Assembly: GCA_030549175.1 (NCBI GenBank)
Contig: JAUKUA010000002.1
Span: 2,604,001-2,668,000, forward strand
Source of the DNA: Lasiosphaeris hirsuta
Lineage: Eukaryota; Ascomycota; Sordariomycetes; Sordariales; Lasiosphaeriaceae
Reading direction: 5' to 3'
Length of the DNA: 64,000 nucleotides
The position numbers and the translations under genes are program-made. Positions within the stretch are counted from its first letter, which is position 1, and each line of letters opens with the position of its first letter. Below are positions 34,057 through 45,564 of this stretch, in pieces. The notes beneath the pieces were generated by a model. The model saw only the letters and a program-made list of their open reading frames with translations. It did no database searches and had not been told where the DNA came from.

Positions 34057-36467
34057 ATGAAGCTCCAGCCCGGCGTCTCCAATGCCCCGAGCCGCCTGGC
34101 GGGCAACGGGAAGCGGTTCGAGGTCCCCCTCTCAGATGCCGTGCTCCGCCACGGTGGCCAGCGAAGCCAGCTCCGCGATTTCCACGCCGCCGCCCCCATC
34201 ATCGATGACGAGAGAAGCGAGTGCCTGATGTGCGACCAAGCCGATACCATCTGCTGCAACGAATGTGGTGAGGCCAAGTACTGCTCCGACGAGTGCTTGG
34301 CCAAGGACGCCCCAATCCACAAGCCCTTCTGCGACGAGTTCAACAAGTTCAGAGAGATTCCTCGGCCGTCGCCCAACCACCGACGCGTGCTTGTCTTCCG
34401 CGCCCGGGCGAAGTCGGCGATACCTGCTTGGGCCGAGTTAAGAGACGACGGCACACTTGTCCTCGATATGGAGGAATGCAACGAGTTCCTCGAAGCCATG
34501 GTGCACGAGGCGAACTTTGGCATCTTGTGGAGTTTTGGCATCGTCAACCACATCATTGCCGCCAAAACTCACCACCTTGGCCATGGAATTATTGTCTGTA
34601 AGTCTGGTTTTCACCTTCCCTCACATCTGGCTTCTAGTTAACGCGAGGAAAAAAAAACGCAGGCTTCCCTACAGAGATCACCGGGAAATTTCCCAAGACG
34701 CCACCGGCCTGGGTCAACCAGTCCATCGGCGCTCTCTCTAGCCCGGGCCACACGTTCCAGTGGCCCGGCCCCCTCGTCTTCTTCGCCTGTGGGTACGACT
34801 TGCGCGACTACATCAAAGTCAGCCCAGACTATGTTGGCAAGAAACGCCGAGGCGCCGAGCGCAAGATGGACCGCGCCGACATCCGCAAGGAGCTGCACAA
34901 GATCAAGCTCCAGCTCGGCGAAGCCCGGCTGCCCGACTGGCAGCTGAACCCGCTCCAGACAGCGACCGCCAAGGAGATCGAAGCGGCCGCCGCCGGTAAT
35001 GCTAAAGAGGAGACCACACTGGCCGAAAAGGCAGAAGAGAAGCCAACGGACAAGATGACGGAGAAGGCCCTCATCGTTGAGGGAATCCTAGATACGACGA
35101 TCGCTGGCCATGACGATGGCTGCAGCCCCGTCAGCAAGGGCGCAACACCTCCTCGTCGATCCATGGTCAAGATTGCAGAATCCATGGCAAAGGTCAAGCT
35201 CGAGGACAAGAAAATCACCCAGGTCAAGGCGCCGAACTCGTACAAGGAAATCAAGGAGTTGGTCCTCCAGGACTGCCGAGAGAACCCCGATCTTACCATC
35301 GAAGAGCTCCTTGTCGAAGCCGCGGTCCTCTACGCCGATATAGAGTCGTCTGGTGTTGCTTCGAGCGGCGACGACGCACTTACCGACATGAAGACAGACA
35401 TGGAGGCGTTGCATGACGAGCTGGAGACGGCTATTGCCAACCGGCCTGCCGTCGTACTGCCAGTGGAGGGCAAGCCTACTGACCCTGACTCTGGGTCCGA
35501 TGCCGAGATGCCCGATCTCGTCTGGAAGTTCAAGACCAAGGAAACGGGCTCATCCATAAAGATTCCCGATTTCACGATGCGTGACTATCGTTGCGTCGTC
35601 GACTTCCTGCAGACGCACGTCGACAACCCGTGCGTCCCCGACCCGGACCGATACAACCAATACAACCGCAGAAAGTGTGTGGCAGTCACCAAGGTCACGG
35701 CTCTGAATCTCCCCGTCAGTATCCTGACAAGACAAGAGATCGACGGCCAAGATGCATATGGACGAGTTTTTACCGTGAGCGCCAACACCACCAAATCGGG
35801 CGAACCGCTGGAAGCCCTCGGATTAGAGGTGGCCAATGTCACATTGCTCCATCTGTCAAAACCTCGACATGTAGTATCCAAGACTTGGTCACTGGACGGA
35901 TATCACTCAATGGCTGTAGCCTACGCCGTCGGGCTCATGTGGCACTCCCAAAGCTCCTTCGTCATCAGCCCCCCGTTCCACCATCTGTCCGGCGCCTTGC
36001 CCTACAAAAGAACGCGGCTCGGCCGGCTGCTGGGCCCGATCCGCATTAACAGCGAGACCCACCAGCCATATGTCGGCCTGCGCCCAATCGTGTTTGGCAC
36101 CATTTACGTTGCCCATGCGTACAGCATCCCAGTCCACCCGCTTCATGTCGCCGCGCTGAACGCGTACTCGGAGCAAAGGCCGGTGGAGAAGTGGTCGCGC
36201 TCGGGACCCGACGGATTTGGCAAGTTCTGGGCAAGCTACCTGAAGACTACCAAACTTCTCATGGATATGGGTAGGATTCCCAGGTTGAATTCGGATGCTC
36301 CGAATCCGTACCAGGCGCAGGATGATTTTCTCAAGGGCGAGCAGGCCGAGGCGTCGTGCTGGGTGGATGGCAAAGAAGGCAAGCCGAACGAGATTATGGA
36401 GGTGCTGGGCGGATTGGACCCCGAACATCGCTGCGAGATCCTGAGCTATGCCGTAGGCCTGGAGTAG
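34057..36467 (+). CDS. MYND-type zinc-finger protein
   Basis: Two exons, 34057-34597 and 34663-36467, give 781 aa; the intron is GT-AG in phase 1. The MYND finger is complete: Cys56, Cys59, Cys67, Cys70, Cys76, Cys80, His88 and Cys92 (CLMCDQADTICCNECGEAKY onward). MYND fingers bind proline-rich peptides and mediate protein contacts. After it, a conserved globular part (about 95-255) contains VHEANFGILWSFGIVNHI and the segment ending VFFACGYDLRDYIK. A charged Lys/Glu-rich region, likely disordered, spans about 260-470. A second globular part follows to the end (RVFTVSANTTKSGEPLEALG, GTIYVAHAYSIPVHPL). The same arrangement is common in Sordariomycete proteins without an assigned function. The protein has no signal peptide. 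A frame open further upstream runs through the 9-bp repeat and is not needed. Confidence 0.88.
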
Positions 36468-37697
36468 AACTCGAACGGAAAAAGCGCCGCAATAGAGGAT
36501 TCATGAGCGAGTCTCGTGGGTGTTTGCATGTAGCATTTTCCCGATTACATTGTATGTTAGATATCATGCCATAGCACACGACTGATGGTGTTACACTGCT
36601 GGCTCACATCGCCGTGGTAGCTGACACCGGCTGCCAGGCCGGCCGAAGGCTGGGACCGACATCAGCCGTAGATCTCCGCGCCTAGGCAGCCACCGTAGCA
36701 TTCAATTGGGCCAATACCTCCTCCCTGGGTGGCTAGCTGGAACGGAGACCCTGGATGGTTGGCCTGGTAGGTGGCCATGTGGCCAGCGGTTGCAGAGATG
36801 CCTAAGCGCGAAGGTATGTGGGGATATCCTTGTATTTTGTACATAGTGTATAAGAAGGCTGGGTAAAACCCAGCCCTCGAGCACTTTCCCTTTTCCTTCT
36901 TTATGCCTTTGGCAAATGAGACGTTAAAAAAAAAAAAAAAAGAAGAATATCGGCTGAACCTGTTGAAGCCGAGGGGCAGTTGAATCACACTGTGAGCCCC
37001 CTTGTTTTCCACACTTGACATCTTGATCCACACCTCTTTGCGTTGATCTGTGTCACAGATGGTCTAGCTAGTAGAACGGCATAGTGAGCAGCTAAAGATG
37101 GCGAATCAATCTTCTCTCGAGTAATGATGCAACAATGTGTTGACATTGATCCTCCTTGTTGAGATGAGCTTGAAACTTGAACCTCATGTCACTCTATCCG
37201 TTACGAAACAATGCTTTGATTCGTTTATACAATCCAACCCTTGTTTGTTTGTTGGTATAGGACTTTAAAGCTCGTTAACTATGGGAAGGGGAGGGGCCAT
37301 TTTTAATACTAGAAAGGCCTTTCAAATGCTACAAATGCCCCTTTTGATGGTGGAAAGGCCTTGGGAAATTCCAAATAGTTATACATTTTTAAATTCTGAA
37401 AGGGCTTTCCAGGACTGAATAATCTCCCTTTGAGCCCTTGAGGACGGGTCATGCGCTAACAGACACCCCCACGGCCCTTGTGGGCGTTTTAATCTGAGCG
37501 TATCTCTATATTGTAAGAACTGACTAGAGGAAGGAAAACTCTGAGAGAACTTGAAGATAAAGTCAAGATTGACGGCCAACGTATGGTGGGAGGAATGACA
37601 CCTGCGAAAGTACGCCGGAAGGAGAGAAGCCGCAGTGAGAAAAGAGAGAAACGCGGCTACCGGATGATAACAAGAATAAAGAGGGAGCATGAAGTTT
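36468..37697. other. convergent 3' intergenic region
   Basis: This 1.2-kb stretch lies between the stops of the MYND gene (+) and the HET gene (-). It includes a poly-A tract near 36927-36941 and copy A of the dispersed repeat (37348-37462). No gene is supported. Confidence 0.5.
37348..37462 (+). repeat. degenerate dispersed repeat, copy A
   Basis: Matches copy B at 43036-43166 by eye. Shared blocks are GGAAAGGCCT with CCAAATA, then TGAAAG..CTTTCC, TCTCCCTT, and GGTCA.(G/C)GCTAA at the end, with a shorter middle here. It lies 236-350 nt past the HET stop codon. It has no coding capacity, so it is a short non-autonomous element or other repeat remnant. Confidence 0.55.
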
Positions 37698-40139
37698 TCA
37701 GGCGAGAATAAACTCGCGCCAGTCCCTCCCAGGCTGAAAGGACTGATGGAATGCATCTTTGAACACCTTCCCCAGCCCAACCCGCCTTGAGAGCCCGCCA
37801 TCATCGGTCTCGAGCAGCAGGACATACCATAGATCCCAGAAGCTATCATCCCGCTCCTTGGGAATGTAAAAGGTCCACTCCGGTAACTCCTCTTGTCTAA
37901 AGGATTTGGCATCCGCCAAGGCGATAAACTCATACTGTCGTTGGCTCTCAATCCTTTGGGCAAAGTGGTCTGGCAAGACTATGGATCCGCAAATGTCGGT
38001 ATTGCAGTCGAGGATGTTGTACCGGTGGATGCGCGGTGTAGAGTACGCGGCGTGGACACCGGTCTCACCGCCATCTGAACTGACGCCGAGGCGAAAATGA
38101 GCAGACCAAGTCCAAAACTGCAGAAAGTACACGGGGGCCGCGGCGTCGGTGTCCATTCGGTCTGAGCTGAGTGCCGGCACCGTCTTGTTGAAGGCGAACC
38201 GGTTGAGAGAGGGCCACCTGGTCTCGCGTGACGCGACCCGGATGAAGCGGCTGCCCGTCTCCTTCGGCGAGGGCTCTCGGCCATCGGCTCTGTCGGCGAG
38301 ATCAGATTTTGCGTAGGTCCCGATCTCGCCAATGACGCTGTGGCGGTCTACCAGGAACCAGGATATCCACGTATGCTCCCGCAGCCAAGCGTCGATGTTT
38401 TCCACAGCTCCAGTCACGATCGGTGACCCATATGTCGCTTGGCCGGTCCAACTCGCCCAGGACCAGCTCGGGGCCACTTGCTGCCCTTGGTAGGTGCGCA
38501 AAGCCGTGCCGCTGCTTGCTGGGGTCCAGAGCATGGCCACGTCGAAATATGAACTGGGCAGGCCGCTGAAGAACCGGGTCTTGAAGTAAGCGCCTAAGAA
38601 GTGGGAAATGCCTTCAAAAGCTCGGAGGGCGTGGTCCTCGCGAGGCAGTTTCCTACAAGTATATGACTCTACGCACTTGATGTAGCCGCGGAAATTCAGT
38701 TGGGCGTTTGATTGCTTCAAGTCGGACCAGATCTGAGCCGGACTCTGCACCCAGTCGGCGGAGCAGCCCTGAAACGAGGACTCGAATATGTCTTCTGACA
38801 TGGATTCTTCTTGGCATTGAAACCAAACCCTTGACTCTGTGAAGATAAGACATCGCCCAGAAAGTAGGCGATCCTGACAGGTCCAAGCTCCCTGTGACCA
38901 CGGTGAGCTCTGGACATAGGTCTCGAGGGGGTGATGAACCATGAGGGACATCTTCTCTCCGCAGTCTAGTATGTGCTGTCCAATGCCCTGAGTAGACATG
39001 GGGTCGCTAAACGAGGAGCGCACGGCACAAATGGTAAGGGCCGAGTTTGCAAAGATTCTGTCGATGACTGAGTAGTTCTCTCGCTTGTCCAGCTCATCGT
39101 CTTGGACAATACAGAGCGAGTCGATCCAGAGATATTGTTTCCCGAAGTTCCTGACGAATTTAATTGCGTCCCGTATGGTTTGTGGCAGCTGAGATTCGAC
39201 CTCCTGCAGGCCAAGATCATGCCACGAGTCCTTGAAGTTTCGTTGAAGGGGCCTCTCCGTAGCTGCTTCCCAGGTATAGCTCAGCACAACATAGTCCATA
39301 GACTCGGTAAGAGGCACGAGCTTGACATTGCCCACATCCACAACACGAAGGTGCTGACTTGGTCTCAGGGGAGTCAACTCTGTTGGCCTGCAGTTCCTAT
39401 GGTGGGAGTTGCAGTGGTTGATCCAACGGTTAGTGGTGGCCACCATGACGGCCGGGGCTTGGGTGAGATTGATGATCCTTCGCCCTAGAAATGCTGGCTG
39501 TACGCCGACTACCCTAGGGTCATCCCCGCAAAGAACGACGTAGGCATCGTTCAGAAGGTCGGGTGTGTCCCATGACAATCGGATGTGCCGCGTTACTGGT
39601 TCGAAGAAGCTATCATCATTCTTGGAGAGAGAAACTTGACGGCGGCCATCAATCTCCCAGGTGGCATGGACCGAGATTCCGGCATCAAGGTCATTAGTAT
39701 GCCTGTTGGCGAGTCTCAGCTGGTCAAGGGCTGCCTTCCAGACAAGACAGCAGAACCGACATCGTTCGAGATTGGCACGGACTTGAGAGATGAGACCCAG
39801 GGAAATGCGCTGCCGGGGAATACCTTCCTCTGCCTTCCCTAACCCCGCCCGGGGAGCTGAAGCTAGGAATCTGGCCTGTGATATCTCGAGACGCTGACAC
39901 CTTTCGCACAGAGACTCGCCCAGGGCTGGTGGATGACTAGTGGGTAACAGATGACGGCCAGCAGAGGAGATTAGGGGCGTGGACCCCGAGCCGGATGTCC
40001 TGTGTGGTTTGGGGAACTTTGTGATCTTTCCATGAGGCGCTCTAGGGCCGAGGGGACTGAGCGGGGGGTGAATTACTCCAGCGGGCCGCTCCCTGATTGC
40101 TTCGGGCGGCGAGCATTCGAGACTCAAGGTCACGCACAA
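37698..40139 (-). CDS. HET-domain protein (heterokaryon incompatibility type)
   Basis: A single exon encodes 813 aa. The HET domain spans about residues 282-430, with its three classic blocks: YVVLSYTWEA (283-292), QYLWIDSLCIVQDD (335-348) and WTCQDRLLSGRCLIF (419-433). The N-terminal ~80 residues are low complexity, followed by a CERCQRLE-type Cys motif (about 78-85) and CRFCCLVW (127-134), both typical of the region before HET domains. The C-terminal ~380 residues include APSWSWASWTG, also usual in the family. HET domains are TIR-related and trigger cell death or growth arrest on recognition of non-self. No NACHT or repeat recognition domain is attached, so this is a stand-alone HET protein. 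The start is the most upstream ATG and a shorter form is possible. Divergent to it is the DUF2235 hydrolase gene. Confidence 0.9.
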   Translation of the reverse strand: MCVTLSLECSPPEAIRERPAGVIHPPLSPLGPRAPHGKITKFPKPHRTSGSGSTPLISSAGRHLLPTSHPPALGESLCERCQRLEISQARFLASAPRAGLGKAEEGIPRQRISLGLISQVRANLERCRFCCLVWKAALDQLRLANRHTNDLDAGISVHATWEIDGRRQVSLSKNDDSFFEPVTRHIRLSWDTPDLLNDAYVVLCGDDPRVVGVQPAFLGRRIINLTQAPAVMVATTNRWINHCNSHHRNCRPTELTPLRPSQHLRVVDVGNVKLVPLTESMDYVVLSYTWEAATERPLQRNFKDSWHDLGLQEVESQLPQTIRDAIKFVRNFGKQYLWIDSLCIVQDDELDKRENYSVIDRIFANSALTICAVRSSFSDPMSTQGIGQHILDCGEKMSLMVHHPLETYVQSSPWSQGAWTCQDRLLSGRCLIFTESRVWFQCQEESMSEDIFESSFQGCSADWVQSPAQIWSDLKQSNAQLNFRGYIKCVESYTCRKLPREDHALRAFEGISHFLGAYFKTRFFSGLPSSYFDVAMLWTPASSGTALRTYQGQQVAPSWSWASWTGQATYGSPIVTGAVENIDAWLREHTWISWFLVDRHSVIGEIGTYAKSDLADRADGREPSPKETGSRFIRVASRETRWPSLNRFAFNKTVPALSSDRMDTDAAAPVYFLQFWTWSAHFRLGVSSDGGETGVHAAYSTPRIHRYNILDCNTDICGSIVLPDHFAQRIESQRQYEFIALADAKSFRQEELPEWTFYIPKERDDSFWDLWYVLLLETDDGGLSRRVGLGKVFKDAFHQSFQPGRDWREFILA

Positions 40140-41735
40140 GTTGCATCTGGCCGGCCAGACACGGTCGACAGGTTCGCACTGGATGCCAGGATCAGTGGCC
40201 AGCGAAATGGCTCAGCACCGCGTTCCTCTCACCTTCTTTTTCTTCTGGCGACATGTGGTGCACTTTAGATAGTGATATCGGCCGCGCTTGGCGAGAAGAC
40301 TGCTCTCAGTCCCGATATCATCGTGGGACGCATCGGGGGGCACATCGTGGTCCGAATCGAGTGTTTCTTCGCCTGCTGAAGTCATAATCGGGGTCCTGAG
40401 AACATCTCGTCACAATCCTGGATGCTGTCAAGGAACACAGATAATGCGAGGCATTGCGATAATCGGACTGATAGGCATCGAAGTGAGTAAGCCCAACAAG
40501 CGAAACCCGCGTAGGGCCAAGCGGGGGTCGCAATGGCCCCAGGCATCGTGCGGTGCTGGTTGGGTTGCGACTGAATTGCGACTTCCATTGCGACCCGATT
40601 GCGCTGCAGTTCTTATCTGGGTCCACTGATGAACGCTGATTGGTTCCGTTTACCGTCCAATGCTTGCCCCGTCCTGGCGGGGTCTGCTTCCTTCCGTGCT
40701 TCCCTCCAGTTGGGTATCATGCCTGATCACGTGTCTGACCAAGACTGCCACAGGTCGGAAGGACACAACTTGGCACTCACACAACCTGCTAGTTGCCTGC
40801 ATATGGCAAAATTTCTTCTCGTTGTATCTTCTTGAGAAGGGCCAACCATCCATTTGGATTGGTTGGAGATTTTACCATATTTCTTTTCATTGGCCCGATG
40901 ACAGCGGAACCTGGGGCAGAACATTCATCACTTGAACGGACGGGATTTACGAGCTGCTCAGGAAGCAGGACCTGAGCAGCTCAGGTGTTGATGACAAGTT
41001 TCTGGCACGAGCGGCTACTGGCGGCTCGGTCTTTTACCTAGGGTCCCGCCAAGGCCCAGTTTGCCCAAGTGTCCTGTGGTGGTTGCCTTTTGCTCTGGGG
41101 TGAGTGAGCCTTGCGCTGCACACCACCACCACCCACTCCCGATCTCCGAGCGGTCCGTCGCCCGTTAAGAAAATATCGAAATTGCGGCCACCTCTCCATG
41201 CAAGTTGGCAAAGAGATTTTTGAAGAGATTTTTCCGCCCTCCCACCATGTGCAGGTTCACATACATGCGTATTGGTGGTCGGGCTCAACCGTTCCGCCCA
41301 AAATAACAACCACCAGTCTTTTCTGGAAACAGGGGTGGGTGGCAGAGCGTGGGATGGGTGAAAATTTTCACCAACTGACAGATTCAATTTTCTCACGATG
41401 TTCGCATTTCACCCGAAGACGGCGGGCGGCGGCATGAAATATGTCGCAATGCCTCCCTTGCCTGCAAGGTCGCTGACCAATCAAGCAACCCCCCCGCGTC
41501 GCGTTGTCAAAATGGCTCATCTGTTTGCGCAACTCAGTGATGCTGACGGGTGCTGACCCGGCCCTTGGAGCCTTGTTCCTCGACGTGGCATGCGCGAATT
41601 GTTATTGCCCCCTGAGCCAATACATACAGCGAAGTTGTCACGTTTGCGAGAGGTCTCGAAGCTGGGAGGGAGCCGGAATTTGGACTTTCACACGATCAGG
41701 TACAAAAGCGCAACCAATCCTCGCAATGGTTCCTT

Positions 41736-41771
<36 letters not shown>

Positions 41772-41987
41772 CCTGAGATAACTTAAGCCTTGCCGCATTG
41801 TATCATTTGCCTACCAGTGCCCGTCTGCAAGAAGGAACCCAAGCATTTGCGCCCACTGCAGCTAGGTGACTAGGTGCTCAGGAGGCATGGAAGATATTCG
41901 TGTTCTTGGAACTCGATTCGCTTCTACCTTTGCCTCAAATTGAGAGGCAGCCTATTTGCTTTGTCAGTTGTGAAATCAATTCGGAAT
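40140..41987. other. divergent promoter region of HET and DUF2235 genes
   Basis: This 1.85-kb stretch has no supported gene. It contains a 31-nt T run at 41739-41769 and several short frames without domains. It must hold the promoters of both flanking genes. Confidence 0.5.
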
Positions 41988-43897
41988 ATGGGCGTACCAA
42001 GTGAGGTCCCACCTTCGCCCTCGAGGAGGGAATCTGGGCCCCGCCTGCTGGTAGTTGGCTTTGACGGTACGGCATCCATCAGGGGCTGGTCATATTCCCC
42101 GAATACCATGACCTCTTAGACTAACCTCTGCTGATACACCTCCAACAGGAACCATGGCTGGATCCGTCGTGGCCTCTCGCGGCACTGTCGTCCCCCATCT
42201 GGCCCACGCAATCTCGAATAGTGAGAACAAAATCAGCAGCAAATATGAGGGCGTTGGAAATACCGGACGTGTTCTTCGATGGGTGTGGGAAGGTATGCAT
42301 CCCATTCTTACCTGTCTCTACGTTACCTGTGCGTTTCAACAATGTTGATCAGCAGGAATTTAGGTGTCACGGGCAGTGGAGCTAAAAAGATTGTTTTCAA
42401 AGCTCTGGGTAAGCCGTAATCTTCCTTTTCGCTTGACTGATCTTGACTGACGTCCACAATGATAGACTGGCTTGCTGAAAACTACCGCCCCGGTGATAGG
42501 ATCATCATGATCGGATACTCCAGGGGTGGCTGGAAGGCGTGCTACCTTGCAAAGGTCATTCAAGCCTTGGGAGGACTTCCGAAGAATGGGGACCAAGAGC
42601 TATACCACAATTTATACAAGAGATCTTCCAAATCTAAAGTCATTAGACAACACGATGTGGCAGACGTGATGCATGGGTACCAAGGTACGTTCTCTCCCCC
42701 CCCCCCCCCCCCCCCAATACTGCTTGCCTTGCCTGGTAATTAGCTCAGAACTAACATTCCGAGTTTCAGTGCACAAGGATGTCGATATTGAAGCCCTCTG
42801 TCTTTTTGATGCTGTGAGCAGCATGGGTCTTCCCACGACTGGCATCGCTACGCCCATCGCCCTCATCAAAGGTGGCTGGACGAGGAAAGACGAAGTCATT
42901 ATGGAACTTCCTTCCAGTATGTTGCTTCAAGTACAATACAGCCCTGGTTTGTTTTGTTGGCGCGTGATGCTTCCACTAAGAGAGGTTCTGAAGCCCTGAT
43001 AAAGCGTTCGCAGCATAAGAAGAGGAATCTTTGGTAATGGGAAAGGCCTGCTGAAATACCAAATATGCCTTTTGTTAATGCGAAGGATGCTGATTTTACT
43101 GCTTGAAAGCCTTTCCGGGGTTTCAATATCTCCCTTGGGGCCATTAGGGGAAGGTCACACGCTAATAAAAAAACCAGGGCTGGACTGTATTCTCAGTGTC
43201 TTTCAAGTTTCGTACTGACGCCTGCTGACACCAATCAGATGTGCAAAACGCCTTCTCGGCAGTGTCACTCTACGAAACACGGGCACCATATGCTTCGACT
43301 CTCTTGCGTGGCCGCGCCGCATCAAATGGTCGTCTTAAGCAGGTTGCATTTGCTGGCAATCACGGCAATCTGGGCTGGATCAACAAGGGGAACCAAAACT
43401 CACTCATTCTTGCACCCCTGGCTTGGATGATCCAGCAGCTCCACGGACTCGGAATTCAGTTTGACACCACCGTCCTTGACGAGTACTTCTCTCTGGCACA
43501 AAGCCAGCCGGGAACCCACTCCTGGATGAAGGGAAGCGTTTTTCGTGCTCACGGCTATGAGCACCTGATTGGAACCGCCGCTCCCAATCCCGGCCGGATC
43601 GTCGACTCGGACGGAGATGCGCCGGCGGTTGAAATCCACTCCACCGTCCGCCTTCGCGGATACGGCCGAACGCCGTCGGACTCTGCGGTCCCTGGCTATA
43701 AGCTTGCCACTGAGGCCGGCAGCCATCGGTGGGTACGGGCCAACGAGTCATCCTCCAGGCGTGGTACATTGCTTGCGCGGACCTGGCTTATCAAGAGCCA
43801 GCGGGCCGAGATGCAAAATTCGGGTCGCCAAGCGCCGGTCTTGGAGGAGGCCTTGGTTGGAGATCTTGAGACGCGCCTGTTGGGTCTCGCTCCCTGA
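41988..43897 (+). CDS. DUF2235 / Tle1-like alpha-beta hydrolase
   Basis: Six exons give 430 aa: 41988-42066, 42149-42292, 42364-42408, 42466-42684, 42770-42916 and 43239-43897. All junctions are GT-AG and every phase agrees. The N-terminus has the family opening LLVVGFDGT. The nucleophile elbow is GYSRGGW (Ser108), preceded by NYRPGDRIIMI. The acid is Asp176 (LFDAVSSMG) and the histidine is His253 (FAGNHGNLGW), so the Ser-Asp-His triad is intact. The family (PF09994) includes the bacterial type VI phospholipase effector Tle1, and fungi have many cytosolic members. Exon 3 is only 45 nt. Intron 4 carries a 20-C run, and intron 5 is 322 nt because it contains repeat copy B. Phospholipase activity is inferred from the family, not shown. 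Confidence 0.88.
43036..43166 (+). repeat. degenerate dispersed repeat, copy B (inside intron 5)
   Basis: The second copy of the repeat at 37348-37462, in the same orientation. It lies wholly inside the 322-nt fifth intron of the DUF2235 gene, which is three to five times longer than the other introns of this gene. Confidence 0.55.
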
Positions 43898-45564
43898 TAC
43901 CAGAGATCTATTCTCGATCCTAACTGCCGCCCCTTCTCTGAGCGAGAGAGCGCTCTGCACACCCTATTCCCGGTCAATTTGTCTCGAATTCATTGATGTT
44001 TCTGATTATTTCCTCTAAGCTCTTTCGATTTGCCTATAGATTCTGGACTTTAGAGTTAGGCGGCTACAGTATTTACGTCCAAAAAAAATTCGTCCTTCGC
44101 TTTTCGGTTATTAAGGGTATATGAAAGGCTACCAGGCGCTGAGGAGGGGGCTAATAATGGGAGGTTTTGTGTTTGTCTTTTCTTTTATTGTCTGGTGTTA
44201 CCGGCAAGGCGGAAGGAGCAGGGAGTTGCGTTAGTATGTATAGCTTTCCTTTCTTTTGGCCGATACAAAACACATGTACTTGAACCCGGATTAGCTTCAC
44301 CTTCAAGCCGTTATTTAATGTGGGATTAAAATTGTGGGTTATTTGCGACAATGATGATGCGCATCGATCGCAGCATGTCCCTATTCATTCACACGGCTGG
44401 CATGTTATAAGCGGGGCGGGACAGACATAGGCAAGCATGCACATGCTAATTCTGCCCCTCTTCAGAATCATCTGTGGAGCCTCCTGACGGTCACTCTCGC
44501 ATCTCCCCCACCATGCTCCTCACCTATTACCGATGCTCGGCACCCATCATCCACAATCCATTACAACGCCCGCTTAGCTCAGTGGTAGAGCGCATCACTA
44601 GTATATCTTCTGATACATCATTAAGACATGATGAGGTCATCAGTCCCACTCTGGGAGTGGGCTTAGCTGTTGGATTCCTTTTTGCAACCCTGGCTAACCT
44701 TGTTTTGTTCAGGGGGAAATATCGTCGTCGTCGTCATTGGCACAAACAAACACAGTCACGTCGGGTAATTGCGGCCGGGTGCATCGAAATATCTACGACA
44801 GTGCACATCAAACAGGCCCAGTTAGGCTGTGCCTCTCACCAACCCCCCGAATCCCAATGGTGCAGCACTGACAGACCGCGAAGATCATTACCAACACCAT
44901 CATCCAGAGACGCCTCAGGCTGCAAAAGAACGTGGCAGACGCCAGCATGTTACGCCGCAACGTCGGAATTGATCCGTTGGCTCGATCTCTGCCGCTCGGG
45001 TGCATCGATGCCAAGACGTGTCGTCGTCGCCAACATGCTGTTCGGCCAGGGGGGCGGCCGGGGCTAAAATCCGGGGTCAGGGGCGATCAAACCCGCCATG
45101 TAACCGTCTGCTGCTGTAGCGAACCCGAAGCGCAAAACAGCGGCCGAAAACAGCCTGCGGTATTTGGCTGGTGGCTTTGACCGTCGTGCGCGACGGCCTT
45201 GCGAAGGCTTGTTTGTTTCCGACGTCGAACGACTCGAGGGGACGTCGATCTGCAACGGAATATCGTCGGAATTCATGCCAAAACCCCGGATGCTCCATTT
45301 CATAGGATATCGTAGGGATCGCCCCTGAATGGTGGATCGTGAGTCCGTATTGGACAGTTGGGATGAGTTGCAGCTCGTACTTAAAGAGCCATCGGTGCAG
45401 CGAATCCGGGTCTCGACACGATTGCGCTATCATTCCATCTTCTTTCCTCATCTTATTCTCCTTTCTTTTTGACATTCGTTCAATACGACCTGGTGTCGTT
45501 TTGTTTTCATAAGCCGATCTTTTAATACAATTTAATATAACAACAACACGGCCACTCCTTCAAA
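43898..45564. other. intergenic region containing a tRNA gene
   Basis: This 1.67-kb stretch contains tRNA-Thr at 44568-44663. Frames such as 44474-45067 (+) and 45077-45475 (-) lack domains, and the first runs straight through the tRNA, so both are rejected as genes. Confidence 0.55.
44568..44663 (+). tRNA. tRNA-Thr (AGT) with 24-nt intron and altered T arm
   Basis: The acceptor 5' strand GCCCGCT pairs with AGTGGGC at 44656-44662, and the discriminator is T. The D arm is GCTC-AGTGGTA-GAGC. The anticodon stem CATCA/TGATG encloses the loop with anticodon AGT at 44600-44602. A 24-nt intron (44604-44627) sits one base after the anticodon, the canonical site. The variable loop is AGGTC. The T arm is abnormal: the loop is TCCCACT instead of the expected TTCGANT, and the 3' stem strand CTGGG pairs poorly with ATCAG. 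The internal B-box is therefore damaged, and this may be a tRNA pseudogene. Identity as Thr rests on the anticodon and the close match to fungal tRNA-Thr(AGT). Confidence 0.75.

Noticed and set aside
44474..45067. 198-codon plus-strand ORF with a hydrophobic stretch
   Set aside because: It reads straight through the tRNA-Thr gene and its intron. The hydrophobic part lies just after the tRNA and has no domain or splice context.
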